From contig MCFL01000023.1 in NCBI GenBank assembly GCA_002102555.1, forward strand, positions 310,001-374,000: a stretch of DNA of 64,000 bases. Reading direction: 5' to 3'. The translations under genes and the position numbers were made by a program. Each line of letters starts with the position of its first letter. Positions within the stretch are counted from its first letter, which is position 1. Below the pieces are notes generated by a model that saw nothing but the letters and a program-made list of their open reading frames with translations, ran no database searches and had not been told where the DNA came from. This document shows positions 11,049-22,742 of this stretch, piece after piece. The stretch is from Catenaria anguillulae PL171 (lineage: Eukaryota; Blastocladiomycota; Blastocladiomycetes; Blastocladiales; Catenariaceae).

Positions 11049-12632
11049 ATGCAATCCCAACCTCACCCTCAGCACTCATACCGGCCGCCGCCGTGGACCC
11101 CAACGGCCGGCGCCCCACAGCAAGGTCCCGCCATCACACCCACCACCGAGCAGACCTCCAACGCGAATACCATGCGCTACCACCCGTACGCCCGCCCACC
11201 AGTACCCACCACCATCATGCCTGCGCCCAACACGGGCCCTGCAGGCCCAACCTCGTCGATCCCTTCTCCGGCAGGTGCCCACCGCCACCACCCGTCATCC
11301 ACCCACTCAACCAACTCCCTGCACCATAGCGGCGCCGCCACAGGCCTACCCGCCTCGTCAGCGTCACACTTGTCCTTCTCATCTCGCCCAACCGCATTTG
11401 CCTTCCCACCAGGCACCGTATTTTCCGCCACTCTCGAAAACGTCCGGCTGCTCGCCCCGCTGCTGCGCGCCGTGCACCTGCGCGACTGGATCTCGCTGCT
11501 GCTCACGCCACGTGGGATTCGTGCAAGCGTCAGTGACGCGGCTGCATCGGTGCAGGCCACGGCATACATTGCGCGCAATGTGTTTCGAACGTACCAGTAC
11601 GACCCGCCGCGCGATGACGCCCCAGGAGGTGAGGACGACGTGCGGTCGTCGAGGGATTTGCTTTCACCCGGCCAGGACGAACACCGACATCAACAAGAGG
11701 AGCAGGCCGAGCATGGCGTCAAGGAAATGCAGCTCACGGTCGACATGCCCACACTTCTCGATGTGCTCAATATGTACAACTCTGCGCAATTGCACATCTC
11801 GAGCGCATCTGCGTCCATGGCGTCGCTCGAGGCACATGCCGCGGCGGTTGCTGCTGGCATTGCGGGGTCGTCCGGGTCGCGCGGCGGCGGCCAGCCCGCA
11901 CACACGTCGCCCGGCGGCGTCACGACCTTGGCCATGTGGTGCGTGGATCCGGACTCGGCGCCATTGCAGGTCAAGTTGGATGAGCTGGGCATGGCCACAA
12001 CGGCCTCGTTGCATACGTTTAGTGAGCCCGAGGGCGCCGCGGGCGGACTCGAGCTTGAAGCCGCGTGGGAGGAGAATGGGCCTGTGGTGTACAAGATGAT
12101 CATGTCTGCAAGTGTGTTGCGGGATGCGCTGAGTGAGCTGGGCGTGCGCGAGTCTGGCGCCGGCGCGGGCAAGGAGGGAGGCAAAATGATCAAGGCGGGC
12201 AATCGCAACGAGTCGGCCGTTGCGGCAGATCGTATCGTTTCGCTTACGGTTCTGTCGCCGCCCACGTCCACGCCCGCCGCCACGCCACACGCAACCCCTG
12301 GATCGTCATCTGCATCCACGTCGGTTGTCCCGCAACTGCTGCTGTCAACCTCGGGTCCCGCTGGGTCCGCCACGGTGGCACTTGCTGCGTCCGCGTCCAT
12401 GGACGTATTTCAGTCGAGTGTGCCAGAGTTTTCCGCCACGTATCCTGCCGCGAGCTTGGATGCCATGATGCGCGCACTCGCACTTGCAAGGCAGGTCAGT
12501 GTGCGGGCGAATCGGGTCGGGTTTTTGAGCGTGCAGTGCCTTGTGCAGGTCAGGGCGGAGGTGGCCAGTTTTATCGAGTTTGTTGTTGCGCCAATCGAGT
12601 CGGACGAAATGGATGTAGGTGGGCCAGAGTAA
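11049..12632 (+). CDS. RAD1: 9-1-1 checkpoint clamp subunit Rad1
   Basis: A single exon of about 527 residues; typical Rad1 has 280-400. The sliding-clamp fold starts near residue 125 (FSATLENVRLLAPLLRAVHL) and continues through VSDAAASVQATAYI. The C-terminal part is recognisable in MIMSASVLRDALSELGV and in VGFLSVQCLVQVRAEVASFIEF. Rad1 forms the PCNA-like ring with Rad9 and Hus1 that activates ATR/Mec1 signalling at damaged DNA. The extra length comes from a disordered Pro/His/Ser-rich N terminus and from acidic or Gly-rich inserts between strands (about residues 195-220 and 275-300). The reading frame is open upstream to 10794. ATG 11049 is the first plausible start; ATG 11172 is an alternative. 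It is convergent with the MFS gene, 131 bp apart. Confidence 0.88.
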   Translation: MQSQPHPQHSYRPPPWTPTAGAPQQGPAITPTTEQTSNANTMRYHPYARPPVPTTIMPAPNTGPAGPTSSIPSPAGAHRHHPSSTHSTNSLHHSGAATGLPASSASHLSFSSRPTAFAFPPGTVFSATLENVRLLAPLLRAVHLRDWISLLLTPRGIRASVSDAAASVQATAYIARNVFRTYQYDPPRDDAPGGEDDVRSSRDLLSPGQDEHRHQQEEQAEHGVKEMQLTVDMPTLLDVLNMYNSAQLHISSASASMASLEAHAAAVAAGIAGSSGSRGGGQPAHTSPGGVTTLAMWCVDPDSAPLQVKLDELGMATTASLHTFSEPEGAAGGLELEAAWEENGPVVYKMIMSASVLRDALSELGVRESGAGAGKEGGKMIKAGNRNESAVAADRIVSLTVLSPPTSTPAATPHATPGSSSASTSVVPQLLLSTSGPAGSATVALAASASMDVFQSSVPEFSATYPAASLDAMMRALALARQVSVRANRVGFLSVQCLVQVRAEVASFIEFVVAPIESDEMDVGGPE

Positions 12633-12763
12633 GGATGTTGGCTGGATGATTGTGAGTGTATGGATTAACATAACAAAACATGGATCAAGTACCAAAAGAG
12701 ACTCTGCTCGACCGACTGACTGATGAGCATTCGAAAAAAAATTGTAATATGTACAACAAGGCT

Positions 12764-14456
12764 TCACTCTTCATCCTCAACAACCACGTGCATATCATCC
12801 ACCTGGTCCGACTCGTCCTTCTTGCTCTCCTCCTGCCCATCCCTCGGCAGGTCCTCCCGATGTGCTACCTCATCTGCCTTGACAAACCCAACCAATCCCG
12901 CCGCAACAACCCACACGGCCGCGCCCACCACATACACGAGGCCGTCCCACGTCCCGACCGACAATGCATACACGCCCATAAACACGAGCGGGCCAACCAC
13001 GCCCGCCACGCCCGAAATGGCGGCCGCGGCGCCTAGCACGAGCCCCTGGGTCGACGGCGTGGCCGTGTGCGTGAGCAGTGCACGTTGTAACGGCAAGGCC
13101 AAGATGCCAACACCGTCAATGGGAGCGGCGGCCAGAAACCAGCCGCCTGTGGGCGCAAATGAAAACAAGAGAAAAGTGACGGCGTAGGAAACGAGGGCAA
13201 GCCGGATGGTGAGCAGATCGGAGCGCTCAGAGGATGAGGTAGATGACCGAGTCGGAGGCGGAAGCAAAGGTGCCGACTCGGATTGCGTGGCGTCGTCCGC
13301 TGTGGATGAAGTGGGTGGCGAATAATGGGCGGTTGGACTTGGCGGGGCGGGAGCTTCGGATCCTGGGGTCGATTTACGGGCGTTTCGGCGGTAGGCCCAG
13401 GGTAGAAACGCAGCCACGGCAACGACTTTGCACGCAAAAGAAATGGATTGGAAAAAGCCATTCTCCTTTTCAGTCCATCCGAACCGGCGAAAAGTGTAGG
13501 GGACAAACGCAACAAAGTGCGCCGTCAGAGCCAGCTAGGGCAGGAAAAGAAGTTAGCCTGCTACTGCTAAGCACGAAAGTAAAAAAGGAAAAGATGGCTC
13601 ATACATTGGCCAGTGCCATGGTCGCAAACAAGACCATCCTCGAACGGTTCCACGGACGCCACAGTGGGCGAATCGAGTCGATAAACCTGGTGTATCGGGA
13701 CTGTGCACTTGCATTCCCCTCGCCCTGCTCGGCGTCGCTCTCGGCCGAAACCGATTCCTCTGCCACTTGCTCGGCCCGTGGCTTTTCCTTGACCACAACC
13801 ATAGTCACGGCAAATGTCACAAGAAACACGCATCCGGCCACACCAAAAATGGCTCGGGGCTCCTCTGGGAACGCATGCGTGACAGCAGCCATGATGGCGG
13901 GTCCAATGGTCATGCCCACAAACAGTGCGCCGTCAGCGATGGAAAAGAAGTAGCTTCGAAAAAGGGGATCAATCTGGTCGGTTGCCAGGGCAAAGAACGC
14001 CATGAGAAATGTGCCCAGACTGCCCGAGAGGCCCATGACCAGTGCGCCGGCGGCCAGCGTCCACACGGGCAAACCGTATGTAAACACGGCGACATAACAT
14101 AAAATGTTTGCCATCTCGGCCACAATGGGCAGTGCCAAGATGGGTTTGCGGCCAATGCGCGGGTTGTCTGAGAGCTTGCCGAGGATCGGAACGACCAGCG
14201 CGTTAGGAATGGTGGAGCACAGCTGGATCAGGGTCGAGGTGGTGGCGATGGATCGCTGGACGTTGGGGAGCTTGCAGTAGGCCATGGGCGGGTCTTGGGC
14301 AGACCCAAGGGCCGCGGCATTGTCGGGGAGGTGCGAGAGATAGTGTTCGCGGCAGACGAGGCGCAGGACCAGCTGGGATTGCGGCGCAAAAAGCATGGAG
14401 AAGCCCACGGCCAGGGCCAGAGGGACGAGCAGAAGAAGGTGGGCGCGGCCGCTCAT
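12764..14456 (-). CDS. major facilitator superfamily transporter
   Basis: Exons 14456-13605 and 13534-12764 give about 540 residues; the intron is 70 nt (GTATGA donor, CTAG acceptor). The start at 14456 opens directly into the first transmembrane helix (HLLLLVPLALAVGFSMLF). The MFS signature loop between helices 2 and 3 is GKLSDNPRIGRKPIL. Several further helices follow, then a long hydrophilic central loop with a run of Pro and Ser, and a second membrane half. The tail is acidic (VEDEE). It resembles drug:H+ antiporter / TCR-type MFS members of fungi. The substrate is unknown, and plasma or vacuolar membrane location is not decidable. Confidence 0.82.
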
Positions 14457-14686
14457 GATGGTGATGAAAAAGAATGCCTTATTTACATTGATATGTACTG
14501 CGTTGGTATGATGTACTTCTTGATGAACATAAATTGCACACACAAAGAGCGGCAGTGGGAATTGTCATCCTCGTCTGATGAGTCGTCTCTCGTCTTGGTC
14601 AGCAGCACCTCGGCCTCCATCGCCATCGGTTGCCGATCACGCCTCAACTTTCCAATGTACTCTGGTCGGATATTGGAAGCTCGCAG

Positions 14687-15544
14687 TTAGTTGCTGAGCG
14701 TCACCCGCTTTCCCAACCACCTGCCGCCCTCGCCGCCGTCCTTGACCACCACCTCCTCAAACATGAACGACCCGACATCCTCGCGAGCAACAAAGTAGCC
14801 CACGGCCATTCCCTTTGCAGATTTCCACCCGCATCCGCCCTGCTCTGCGCTCAATGATCCTCCCTCGCCCTGCTCAGTCTGCTCAACACATCCGGCTCTG
14901 ACAACGCCAAACGTCCGTTTCCCATCCGTCAACAGTGTCGGCCGCACAATGACAAAGTCGCGAATCAGGCCGTCGGCTTTTGCCCTTTCCACATTGGTCT
15001 CCATCTTGCTCTTGTCGGCGTGCGGGACGGGCAGCAGCCAATGGTACAAGGGGATCCACGCGATCGGAATGTCCCGCGGGCCTGGCGGAATGCCCGTGGT
15101 GCTTACAACCCCCATGAGGGGTTTCCCACCGGCGGCCGTGGTTTTCCCCTGAGCAATCAAGTTGGCCAGCGCAGTGAAGATGGTTGCCGATGTGGATTCG
15201 CACACGTGCGGGTCGTCCAGAGTCGGGCGGAACGGATTGGGCGTGAAAACGGGAACGCCGCCAATGCCAAAGACGATCACGTCGGGCAGGTGGCCGGTTG
15301 CGGGGTCGACGAGGGTTGAGGTGACGTTGGCAATGTCTTTGGCATTGCCCTGGATAATGCGCAGGTTGGACGTGTCGGCATGGTACGAGTACTTTGAGGC
15401 GAGCAGGTCGGTGAGTTTGGCCGGGGTTCGAACAAGAACCGAGCACGAGAAGTTGGCCGAGAGCGAGTGGAAGAGGGCGGCCAGGGTCGAGCCGCCCGTG
15501 GCGCCAAAGAAGGCAACGGACTTGTTGGGTGTGGGAATCGTCAT
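14687..15544 (-). CDS. NAD(P)-binding Rossmann-fold (NmrA/atypical SDR-like) protein
   Basis: A single exon of 285 residues. The N terminus contains the dinucleotide-binding signature VAFFGATGGSTLAALF (a GATGG variant of GxxGxxG) directly after the first strand. LVRTPAKL follows at the end of strand 2, where NADP-binding Arg residues sit in this family. The region resembling NAD(P)H-binding / NmrA-like proteins extends through FVIVRPTLLTDGK near residue 210. Such proteins are redox-sensing regulators or reductases. No clear Tyr-x-x-x-Lys catalytic pair is visible, so the reaction is unknown. The start at 15544 is the last in-frame ATG before the fold. It is divergent from AFG1. Confidence 0.7.
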   Translation of the reverse strand: MTIPTPNKSVAFFGATGGSTLAALFHSLSANFSCSVLVRTPAKLTDLLASKYSYHADTSNLRIIQGNAKDIANVTSTLVDPATGHLPDVIVFGIGGVPVFTPNPFRPTLDDPHVCESTSATIFTALANLIAQGKTTAAGGKPLMGVVSTTGIPPGPRDIPIAWIPLYHWLLPVPHADKSKMETNVERAKADGLIRDFVIVRPTLLTDGKRTFGVVRAGCVEQTEQGEGGSLSAEQGGCGWKSAKGMAVGYFVAREDVGSFMFEEVVVKDGGEGGRWLGKRVTLSN

Positions 15545-16065
15545 ACTGATGGAGTGTGCTAAATGAAGTGATGTGGAATGAGACAACGACAACGGACAGG
15601 CGATGGCGAGGGCTGGCGCAGCTTATGTATGTAACCCGAAGTGAGACAGAGTCCGTAGCATGAGCATAGCGAAAGCAGCCAAGGGCCAGGCTGCTGTGCC
15701 CTCTATTGACGTGGAGGCGAGTTGTGGAGTGAGGTGGAGGAGGAGCCAACAGTCAGCATTGTGTCTTGGCAATGTTGCCGCACTGACCTCCACCGGTACA
15801 ACGAGCACGACGACCTTGGCCGACACATGAGAACGTGCGTCAGCATCACCGCTGACCATGGCCTCTGCCCTCACCGTGTGCGTGTGCGGCCGCGGAGCAC
15901 TGCATTTGCCCTCAACGTTTTGGTCGGGCGACGGCGCCACGACATATAGTCATAATGTAATGGGTTGAGGAGCTCCCAACTTGAAGCGCCACACTCCGCA
16001 ATGCACTTGTATCGCACTCAATGACGCACTAGTACTGCCAGCCATAGACCAATACCACCATTACC
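15545..16065. other. intergenic, divergent promoter region of the Rossmann-fold gene and AFG1
   Basis: About 520 bp between two opposite ATGs. Short antisense-type open frames are present but carry no recognisable domain. Confidence 0.35.
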
Positions 16066-18013
16066 ATGCACGCCTTGATTCGCCCAACCACCACCTCAAC
16101 CCCAACCACCACGGCCGCTGCCGCCGTTTTCAGGGGAACCAGGGCCAGCCGCTCACGCACCAGAACCCCCTCGCCATTGCCATTGCCAATGCCCTTGGCC
16201 AGAAGCATCCACGGATCTTCATCGCCTGTCCATACGGCTCGCTCAACGTCCTTGCCACCGCCCGCCACCCGTCGACAACGCCAACCCTCGTCCTTTTTGC
16301 TTGCCCCGTGCTCTGCAGCAACGGTAACGGTAACAGCGTCAACGGGCAGCACTCACTGCTTCTCCACTCACTCGCAGCCTCTCCGCCACCTCTCTGCTAC
16401 GGCCGTTCCCGGCATCTCGCCCGGCCCACCTGGCCCGCTCGAAGCGTACCGCACCCTCGTTCGGGCTGGCAAGGTCCGAATGGATGCACATCAGCTTGAA
16501 ATTGTCCGCCGGTTGCAGGCACTGTACGATGACGTCCTCCTGCACTGCCCGCCCAATGCAGCTGCGCCGGCAACATCCGTGGGTGCAACTGGGCACAAGT
16601 CGGGCGCATTGTGGAACAAATTTTTGGGCATTTTTGGTAAAGACGACAAGAGAGCAGGGCAGGGCGATGATGAAGATGTCAATCCCCAGTCGGTCAAGCG
16701 GGCGGCGGTACCCAGCTTGTATTTGGTGCGTTTCAAGCACATTCGCACATGCCATTCCACACTTGGATTTGTATTGACAATGGCGGGGGTACTCGTGCTT
16801 TTCCACATGCATTCAGCATGGCACACCAGGAACGGGCAAAACTTTCACCATGGACTTGTTTGCCAACGCACTTCCCGCACACATTCCCAAGCAACGAGTC
16901 CACTTTAACCAATTCATGATCAATGTGCATGCTCGTCGGTATTTCCCACATTTCATTGCGACCACATCCTCCCGCCTTGCAATTCTAATCCCTTCTCCTC
17001 TATCCGTGACACCAGGCTCACACCAACTCAAGTCTGCCTCTTCTACTCCCATCGACCCACTCCCACTGATTGCCGCCGAACTCGCCACCTCGTCGCGTGT
17101 CCTGTGCTTTGACGAGTTTCAAGTGACAAACATCTCGGACGCCATGATCTTGCGCCGACTGCTCACGCTGCTGTGGAACCACGGCATTGTACTCATCATG
17201 ACATCCAACCGCCACCCGTCCGAACTGTACCAGAACGGCTTGCAGCGCGAATCATTTTTGCCTTGCATTGATCTCATTACACACATGTGCAATGTGGTGA
17301 GCCTCAACTCGGGCGTCGATTACCGACAGCGTGTCCAGGGGACAGCAGATGTGTATTTCAGTCCGCTGGGCGACGAAAGCGGCAGGTTGATTGAGCGCGT
17401 TTGGCGCGAGCTGACGCGAGGCGCAGAGGTCTCGCCAAAGGACTTGCCGCACACTGGGCGGTTTGTGCATGTTCCTCAGCAAGTCGCCGCTTCGCCCGCA
17501 CTCGCCAGCGGCCACACCAATGCCAGCGGTGCACCCTCAACGACGGGCGTTGCCCGGTTCACATTCGACGACCTGTGCAACCAACCGCTTGCTGCTGCCG
17601 ACTACTTGGCCATTGTGCACACATACCCAACCATTCTCATCACGCACATTCCCGTCTTGTCTGTGACCGACTCGCGCGCAGAGCTGCGCCGATGGATCAC
17701 GTTTGTGGATGCCGCGTACGAGCAAAAGTGCAATCTCGTGTTGCACTTGGCCCGCCCCGTGCACGAACTCGTGCTGCCACCGGCGCCCGGCGAAAATCCT
17801 AACGATGAGGAGCGGTTTGCTGTGGATCGTACAACGTCCAGGTTGGTCGAAATGCAGGGCGACGAGTGGGAAGCGCCGCATGTCAAGTTGGTCAGGGAGG
17901 CGGTCAGGCGGGCAAGGGCTAAGGCTGGTGTGGAGGAGGTGGTCAGAGGTGCAAAGGCTGTGGGGGGCAGGGTTGCGAGGGGAGAGTTGGCGGGAGAGGT
18001 CGAGGAGGCCTAG
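16066..18013 (+). CDS. AFG1: mitochondrial AAA-type ATPase Afg1 (LACE1)
   Basis: Three exons, 16066-16725, 16817-16934 and 17016-18013, encode about 591 residues. Exon 1 begins with a Ser/Thr/Arg/Pro-rich, acid-poor leader suited to mitochondrial import. The Afg1 N-terminal block GPLEAYRTLVRAGKVRMDAHQ follows. Exon 2 opens with the P-loop GTPGTGKT (residues 222-229) and ends in FNQFMINVHAR. Exon 3 carries Walker B LCFDEFQV and the sensor segment TSNRHPSELYQNGLQR. Afg1/LACE1 helps degrade surplus or damaged respiratory-chain subunits at the inner membrane. The intron 2 donor is GTCGGT, chosen because only it keeps the frame and yields the family's VHxRxH pattern. The stop is TAG, unlike most genes here. 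Confidence 0.93.
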
Positions 18014-18364
18014 GACAAAGGAGCCTGTGAATGGGGTCCTGAGCTTTTAGTGTATGACTTCGCTGTTGTTGTTACTTTATTTATCCAAAGCCGAACTGTA
18101 CAATTTCCAAAAATCTTTGACTCTACGCTGTCCGTCGGCGATGCAAAGAGTCGGATCAACTCTGGGTGAGACAGCCCGCCGATCGCGTCATGCGTGCTGC
18201 TCTTGACCTCATCGCGGAATGGGCTTCACGTAAGCTGTGTCAAAGTGGAAATAATAAGAACAATTAAGATATTCAAGGGCAATGGAATGTGCATAAAGAC
18301 AGACGAAGACCCTGTTGCAATCCGCCGTCCGTCCACACGCTCCATCCACGAAACATCATTATCC

Positions 18365-19034
18365 ATGTTTACCGCTCGCCTACGCCAAGTTGCCCGTTCT
18401 CTGTTGCTTCCCGCCACGACAACCACCACCGCCGCACGCGCAATGTCCACCTCATCCTCGTCCACATCCGAATTCGCCACCTTGGCCGCCGGTACATAGG
18501 CTTTTGCACCCTTTGCCCCTGATGCCATGCCAGGCACTCAATCATTGTGTGCAACCAGGCTGCTTCTGGGGCGTCGAGCACATCTACAACAAGCACTACC
18601 GCACCAAGGGCATTCTGTCCACGTCGGTCGGCTACGCCCAAGGGACCTCCGACAACCCTTCGTACAAGCAAGTGTGCACGGGCACCACCAACCACGCCGA
18701 GGTGTTGCGCATCGAGTTTGACCCTGCGCGGCTGTCGTTCGAGGAGATTGTCACATTTTTTTTCAAGATCCATGACCCGACCACGGTCAACCGCCAGGGC
18801 CCAGATGTCGGCACCCAATACCGGTCAGGCATTTACTACGAGTCGGAGCAGCAGCGCGAGATTGCCGAGCAGGTCAAGAGCAAGGTGCAGAAGCATTTCA
18901 AGGCGCCGATTGTGACCGAGATTGAAAAGCTGCAAAAGTATTGGCCGGCTGAGGAGTACCATCAGGTGTATCTGGAAAAGAACCCGAGTGGGTATCATTG
19001 CCCGTCGCATTTTGTGCGCGAGTGGAAGGATTGA
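18365..19034 (+). CDS. peptide-methionine (S)-S-oxide reductase MsrA
   Basis: Exons 18365-18491 and 18559-19034 give 200 residues. The 67-nt intron splits the Gly codon of the catalytic GCFWG motif, so Gly-43 is made by splicing and the catalytic Cys is residue 44. The N terminus (MFTARLRQVARSLLLP then Thr/Ala/Arg) is a likely mitochondrial presequence; a second Met at residue 27 (MSTSSS) could start a cytosolic form. Family blocks are GVEHIYNKHYRTKGI, VGYAQG, CTGTTNHAEVLRIEFDP, GPDVGTQYRSGIYY and a GYHCPSHF end. MsrA repairs the S epimer of methionine sulfoxide with thioredoxin as reductant. Confidence 0.94.
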
Positions 19035-20480
19035 GTGTTCCGTTTCGTGTGCCGTTGCTGTTGTCCGCCAATAAATACAGCCCAATGTCTGAATTGGAAC
19101 GATTGCCCGGATTGGCTACCACACATGTTGCCACCAGTGGTCGCAGTGGATATGTACTGGTCAATAGCCCGCGCGGCGAGGAGGGCTGGGCTCAGCAAGC
19201 ATTCAACCCGCGTCTTGATCTCCTGCTGTTTCTTTTTTCTGCTTCATGTTGGTGTAAAGCTCCAGCATTCCCCACGCTTTCATCGATCGCTACTTGCAGC
19301 ATTCCGCATCGATACCCAAGCGTCCCATTGGCTGGTTGCCTCTCGTCTCCAACTGTGACCGCCTGTCCGATCTGTCCTCGCTTTCTTGTTGACACTATGT
19401 CCCTACTCTGCGGGTCAACGGGGCCACCAATGCCTGCGTCCACCTGTCCGTCACCAACACATCGTTCAAGGCATCAGTTCCGTCGGCCGACGACCAGAGC
19501 ACGAACGGATCGCCTCATCCTGCAATATCGCAAAAGTTGACTTACCCGGCCCCGCTCAATGTCTTTGTCAAATGTTGGCGTCGCAAGTCCCACCTTGGCC
19601 TTTCCGCAATTCCGGATGCCTTCACCAGGGGCGATCGTCGCAGCAAACGCACGGGCTCCGCATTGGACTCTTTGCACCTGCATATGGCTGCCCTGCGCTG
19701 CATCCGCCCAACCATAATTCCTTCGCAACATTGTCGGACACCCTGGGGCGTCAGCGGCTTGCCGGCAAACTTGCCCCATTACATGTATCTTTTGTATATC
19801 TTTATTGCACATGACGCAGATTTCGTTGCATGGCCTGTTCGTGTCTTCTTGTACTACGAGATTACATCTGAATGGCTGTGGTAACCAAGTTCTTCCTGCC
19901 CGGCGACCTGTTTGTCGAGTCCAGGTCGGCAAGTTTCTCGATTTGGTATCCAGCATCGATTCAAGTTACAGGCGCGGATGGCATTGACATCAGGGTGTAC
20001 AACCCAAAGGCCAATGGTATTCAAACAAGCACCAAAGTTGCCAATCAGCTCAGTTGTTGGGTCTTCCAAGAGCATGTAAGCAAGCAGAGCCTTTACCTGG
20101 ACTCGCCCATTCAGGAATTAATTTCCAAGGAACAGACACCAGAGTGTCCTCGGCAGGAATTGCAGTGCAGCAGTGGCATATTTGTGGCCGCCACTGTAGT
20201 GGGTGATGGCGACAGAGGGAAGGGTTGGGGAAATGCCGTTGGATGTGTCAGTGAGGTTCATGTCAGTGGTATGCGATTGCGCATGGCATATGAGCTGCGT
20301 GGGTATGGCAACGGTCGGGAGGACTGGGGGCAGCCTCGTTCCCGAGTCAGAGGTTATTAACTTGAATACTCCGTTGCACAAGTGATTTATGTGTTCGGAT
20401 TGGTTCTTTTTCCAGTTTGTTCACCTTTTCGTCCGAATTTATAGCATAATACTACATTTCACCCTAGATATAGTCTTGCA

Positions 20481-20763
20481 TTACATGTGGGTAACATGGG
20501 CTGTAACATGATACAGGTCCAGCTCCCATAACAGAACGCATGTAACACGCTACACGTCCCTGAATTTTTTTACCGTTACATCCTGGACTTGAACATAGCT
20601 GCTGCGCATGTAATGTTGAGGTCCGAGTATCATATTATCGTACACAGCTGCAGGAAATATTACATTACGTGCCCGGGCGGACTGCCACACAAGGTCGTCG
20701 CGCATGCAATAGATTTTGAAGTACATTATTTATACATAGCGCAGTATCTGCACCATTACATGC
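20481..20763. repeat. cluster of TTACAT / ATGTAA words
   Basis: Within about 280 bp the words TTACAT, GTAACATG, CATGTAAC, CATGTAATG, ATTACATTAC and TTACATGC recur on both strands, at about 20481, 20491, 20502, 20540, 20575, 20608, 20660 and 20756. The spacing is irregular, so this is not a tandem array. Confidence 0.45.
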
Positions 20764-22287
20764 TGCCATCAGTTTGCACCATAACCAGGCTTACCCGGCC
20801 ACTTACGTGAACCGCTTTTTTGGTAAGGAGAGTCGAGAAACACCCATTGGTTTACACCTGCTGGGTGTCAACGCTCGATTCTCAATCTCTCAGAGAGGGC
20901 ATGAGTGAGAAGCGCTACCAATCGTGAGTAAGGAACGGGGCTATCGTGGCCCATCGGTATTGAAATGAACACCAAACAAATCTCCACTGCGTGGCGGGAC
21001 TGAGGCCACTATGAGCTTTGCTTGAGGCCGAGACGCTTGAACTAACGTCTCAACAGCCGCTCAGATGAAAGAAATTAATAGAGCACAGCCATAGTCGGCG
21101 TCATCGTAAGCAGGCTCAATAGTGACATGATTCATGCAACCGCGTTGTAATGGATCGGCAGAAGGGAGGCTGGCAAGTGCTCACGAGAGGGATTCCCAAG
21201 ACAGAAGAGTGTGTATACTCAAAGACAAGAAAGATCCGCAGTAGGAAGAGAACAAGATAATCAACTCAAAGATGCAGAGAGGGAGAACGTGGACGGGGGT
21301 CCGATGGGTTTATGTACAAACGCGAAAAGGGTGACGGGTCCAAACGGTTGAAGAAAATGAAATGCGAACAGGTAAGCAAGAAACCATGTCACAATACAGG
21401 GGATCGTGAGACGCGTAGACATATGGAGCTATGTCCAGGTGCCCTGGGAACACTCACATGCCTCTTGCAAAGAATGTCAGCGTTGAATTTGCGCCCGTCC
21501 CAAAACGATTCCCAATGACCCTGGGTGATAATGAGCCCGAGTCAGGCGAGTCAATCCAATCGCCCGTCCGTGCGCGTTGCCCATGGCAAGGGCCTCCACG
21601 GCACCAAAGTCAGCAGCGCTGTCTCTTGGTGGAGCTTGAGCGCCATTGGGACAGCCAACTTAAAGGACAACCTGCAGATCGTGCTGACTAGCGCCAAGAA
21701 GATGTAATGCCACTGCCGATATCATCATTGTACAGCCCAACAATAGCACTCACACCTCTTCTCTTGTCTCTTGAATGATGAACATTTGTGCAGCCGTCGC
21801 TGAGCCGCCAAAGCGCCAACTTGCTAATAGGATCAGATCAATGCCCGTCACCGCGGCTCAGGCCCGTTTCGCTCGCAGCTACATACGCAGACCAAAGTGG
21901 CTGTCTAACTACTGCCCGCCGAGTGGCAGTCAAGCTCCCCTTGATGGCTCATCCAAAGATTGTGACGGCCATTCATGGAATACCAGCCAATTGAGGAGTC
22001 GGGCGAGAGTAAATGCGAAGGAAACTCAGACCGCTGGATACACAGTAATTGATGGCATTGTGTGGTGGCAGGTTGGTGTGGTATACATGGTACGGGAGGT
22101 AGTAGAACAGATAGCGTGGTGGGAAAGCGGGACCAAGCGCCACGACGAAAAAACTCGGGGTGAGCAAAACACGTCCGTCAAAAAATGTGGGGTGAGCGCG
22201 ACTCATAAGCTGACGCACTTTAAGTGTGAACACTGTCATCTTGTACGACATCTCATCATTAAGGCGACAAGGGTCGATCGCCTCCAG

Positions 22288-22362
22288 CCAATCAGAAGCG
22301 CGGATTCGCGTCGATCCCCTGACTTCCAACCAATCAGAAGCGCGGATTCGTGTCGATCCCCT
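22288..22362. repeat. two-copy direct repeat (33 bp, period 42) carrying CCAAT boxes
   Basis: Copies at 22288-22320 and 22330-22362 differ at one base (C or T near the middle). Each starts CCAATCAGAAGCGCGGATTC and ends GTCGATCCCCT. CCAATCA is the canonical CCAAT-box core bound by the HAP/NF-Y complex. Confidence 0.75.
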
Positions 22363-22727
22363 CAATGCTGATTAATCACCTCATTAATTGCGCATACATT
22401 GGTGATTTAAATGAATTTATCATCGCAGATCCATCCAACTGAAGCAGCTGATGTTTGCATCACGGATTGCATCACCTCTTCACTCACTCTTTGCTTTGGA
22501 AGAAATCGGCGAGCCTTCTCATTGTTGCTTCTCATTCACGCTGATCCCATTCAAACCTCTGCATCTCTTGGCTTGCTCTTCTTTTGCGCATGTTGCCAAT
22601 GAACTGAGATGCGCACTCCATTCGATCATGATCCGTTGACGTTGCGGTTACCTCTGCGTCCAAACCGGCCGGGCACTGCGCATCGATCACCGCCAGCCGA
22701 CGCCCCCAACGCCGGGCGCCGCCACCG

Positions 22728-22742
22728 CCCCCCCCCCCCCCC
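22728..22742. repeat. 15-nt poly-C run
   Basis: Fifteen consecutive C, preceded by ACCG and followed by GCT. An identical run in the same context lies at 24065-24079. Confidence 0.9.

Noticed and set aside
16726-17015. Continuous alternative reading of AFG1 through its introns
   Set aside because: Would lose the GTPGTGKT P-loop; spliced model keeps all Afg1 motifs in one frame.
19854-20381. Minus-strand frame of about 170 codons with a single stop
   Set aside because: No recognisable motif, no splice sites that bypass the stop, so not called a gene.
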